Part shown: positions 42,746 to 43,906 of the stretch, piece after piece | How the letters are laid out: the number at the start of each line of letters is the position of its first letter | How positions within the stretch are numbered: position 1 is the stretch's first letter | NCBI GenBank assembly: GCA_021582655.1 | Contig: CP091135.1 | Location: 1,617,611-1,661,516 of the forward strand | Length of the DNA stretch: 43,906 bases | Direction of reading: 5' to 3' | Origin: Nitrosomonas sp. | Lineage (GTDB): Bacteria > Pseudomonadota > Gammaproteobacteria > Burkholderiales > Nitrosomonadaceae | Position numbers and translations under genes: made by a program | The notes under the pieces: generated by a model | What the model saw: only the letters and a program-made list of their open reading frames with translations | Databases searched by the model: none | Told to the model about the DNA's origin: nothing

Positions 42746-43675
42746 TTGTTTAATTTGCTTGTTGACACCACTCCTCTTCTTTGCAAAAGCAAGCAGAACG
42801 TTGTCCTATTTCTTCACGGAGCCGGGGTCGCACAAGAAGACCTGGCCGAAGTTGAACATACGGTTCATACTAACCATAAAGCTATCAACAAATTCGATAT
42901 CGTTCGCAACGTTCTTACCAGGTTGAATACGCGCGGCGATAGTGGACTTCGGCCGCGCCGGGAACTTCTTAAGCGAGTGGTCGAATTTGAAAGCTTCGAA
43001 ACCTGCTGGCCTGCTGACCAGTACATAGCAAAAGGCTTAGTCGCTAGTATTCGTGAAGCCGTCAATGCGAAGGACTCCTTCACTAGAATGAAGCAAGAGC
43101 GCGATGCCGAGCGCGAACAGATACAAGCACAACGACAAGCCGAACGTACCGCAGCCGCCAAGAAGCAAGCGAAGATTGAAGACGTAAGCAGTCGTCTTTC
43201 CGCGCTATTTTCGATGAACGATAAGCCGCAAGAGCGCGGAAAGTTGTTAGAAACGGTGTTGAACGACATGTTCCGTGCTTACGGGATTCATGTTCGCGAA
43301 GATTTTCGCCGCAAAGCTCCAGACACTTGCATAGTCGCAGAACAACTCGACGGGGTTATCGAATTAAACGGGCAAATTCATCTTGTCGAAATGAAATGGT
43401 TGAATGCACCCGTCGGTGTGGGCGAGTTTATGCCGCACTTAAGCCGATTGTTCTTGCGGGCAAACGCACAAGGCATTTTCATTGCAACCAACGGCTATGC
43501 AGATTCGGTTTTGTCCGAATGCAGAAATGCGCTTAGTCAGAAAACCATGTTCCTTTGTTCATTACAAGAATTCGTGATGCTGCTTCAACGCCAAGGCGAT
43601 CTTGTTGCGCTCCTAAAGAAGAAATCTCAAGCGGCCATCGTCGCTAAAGAACCATTCATAGAAATTTTGTCGTGA
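42746..43675 (+). CDS. restriction-endonuclease-like protein, 5'-truncated behind tRNA-Ser
   Basis: 309 residues from a weak TTG at 42746. The middle (about 110-145) is a charged coiled segment rich in Arg/Gln/Glu; from about 160 a PD-(D/E)XK-like core has GKLLETVLNDMF, QLDGVIEL (Asp202) and LVEMKW (Glu215, Lys217). The reading frame stays open upstream through 42637 (SSYIEVRNKRGIVAEQDYP in protein-like sequence) and into the tRNA, but no ATG, GTG or TTG occurs, so the natural start appears lost. It resembles Mrr-type nuclease proteins in genome islands. I can not tell if it is expressed. Confidence 0.65.
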   Translation: MFNLLVDTTPLLCKSKQNVVLFLHGAGVAQEDLAEVEHTVHTNHKAINKFDIVRNVLTRLNTRGDSGLRPRRELLKRVVEFESFETCWPADQYIAKGLVASIREAVNAKDSFTRMKQERDAEREQIQAQRQAERTAAAKKQAKIEDVSSRLSALFSMNDKPQERGKLLETVLNDMFRAYGIHVREDFRRKAPDTCIVAEQLDGVIELNGQIHLVEMKWLNAPVGVGEFMPHLSRLFLRANAQGIFIATNGYADSVLSECRNALSQKTMFLCSLQEFVMLLQRQGDLVALLKKKSQAAIVAKEPFIEILS

Positions 43676-43906
43676 AAAACCCGGCGTGATGGCCGGGTAA
43701 AAATCCCCCAATGGATTGAGTTCGGTCGGATCCGAACGCGCTTTGCAGTTTGGGTTGCGACGGTAGGTAGAAGCTTTCACGAATAGCGTTTATCGTCTTG
43801 TCGTGCTTCGCCGGAAGTTCGCGAAGGGCTATACTTGTTGGTCATCTCCTTGTAAGCGGCGGAAACATGGCGTTCAGTCGCTTCAGGCTATTTCCGAGGA
43901 CAATCC
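43676..43906. other. stretch at the window edge with a minus-strand terminator
   Basis: Contains the terminator noted separately and no supported gene. A 22-codon minus-strand frame (43777-43845) with AAGGAG before ATG is present but too short to call. Confidence 0.4.
43679..43698 (-). terminator. intrinsic terminator-like hairpin
   Basis: ACCCGGC/GCCGGGT with loop GTGATG. A T-run follows only when read on the minus strand, so it would end a minus-strand transcript coming from the right. Confidence 0.6.

Noticed and set aside
43777-43845. 22-codon minus-strand frame with an AAGGAG site
   Set aside because: Too short and without recognisable product; nothing in it can be supported without sequence beyond the edge.

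Overview
This 43.9 kb window looks like the chromosome of a Gram-negative betaproteobacterium, most likely a Nitrosomonas-type ammonia oxidiser. I infer this from the gene families and orders (maf/yceD/rpmF/plsX/fabHDG/acpP/fabF/mltG; proC-yggT-DUF167; mtaD-ubiG-gph; apaG; cytochrome c4; rubredoxin next to thiD), the moderate GC content, and dispersed small repeats. No ammonia-oxidation genes are present, so the genus is an inference. Coding density is high and almost all genes belong to housekeeping families.

Layout. 1-5.3 kb: 3' end of nadE, hrpA helicase, two adjacent small repeats, and a pyrimidine-dimer glycosylase. 5.4-8.6 kb: accessory stretch with a seven-repeat surface-type protein, a VOC enzyme, a DUF3330 protein, a secreted Gly/Tyr-rich protein and a DUF2905 membrane protein. 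8.6-16.5 kb: maf facing the yceD-rpmF-plsX-fabH-fabD-fabG-acpP-fabF-mltG cluster (ribosome and fatty-acid synthesis, peptidoglycan termination). 16.5-20.4 kb: an 892-residue GT2-GtrA-ArnT-like fusion convergent with an acyl desaturase, separated by a perfect 17-bp bidirectional terminator. 20.6-23.4 kb: minus-strand run proC-yggT-DUF167-sixA-rluE. 23.7-28.0 kb: minus-strand run of a Gld-type ABC transporter (ATPase, permease, GldG-like, DUF4340) followed by mutM.

28.3-31.8 kb: ompA-type porin/anchor, then mtaD-ubiG-gph. 31.8-32.3 kb: gene-free stretch holding a decayed IS5-type transposase. 32.3-34.9 kb: His-rich secreted peptide, PepSY protein, and an OmpR-type response regulator with its sensor kinase. 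35-36.7 kb: half-size GDT1-type transporter, a 146-bp MITE-like element, and a serralysin-like metalloprotease. 36.9-41.5 kb: apaG, an RsmI-like methylase, gloA, rubredoxin, thiD-thiE and hemL. 41.5-43.9 kb: cytochrome c4, tRNA-Ser(UGA), and a start-less restriction-endonuclease-like gene directly behind the tRNA, which looks like the edge of an integrated island.

The most unusual items are: the small repeat family (one complete copy with near-perfect 20-bp terminal inverted repeats plus three partial or degenerate relatives at gene ends), the second inverted-repeat element beside hrpA, the tRNA-Ser junction with its truncated nuclease, the serralysin homologue with Leu in place of the Met-turn Met, the three-part glycosyltransferase fusion, and the 55-residue repeat protein. 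I did not find a convincing wholly new defence or biosynthetic system.
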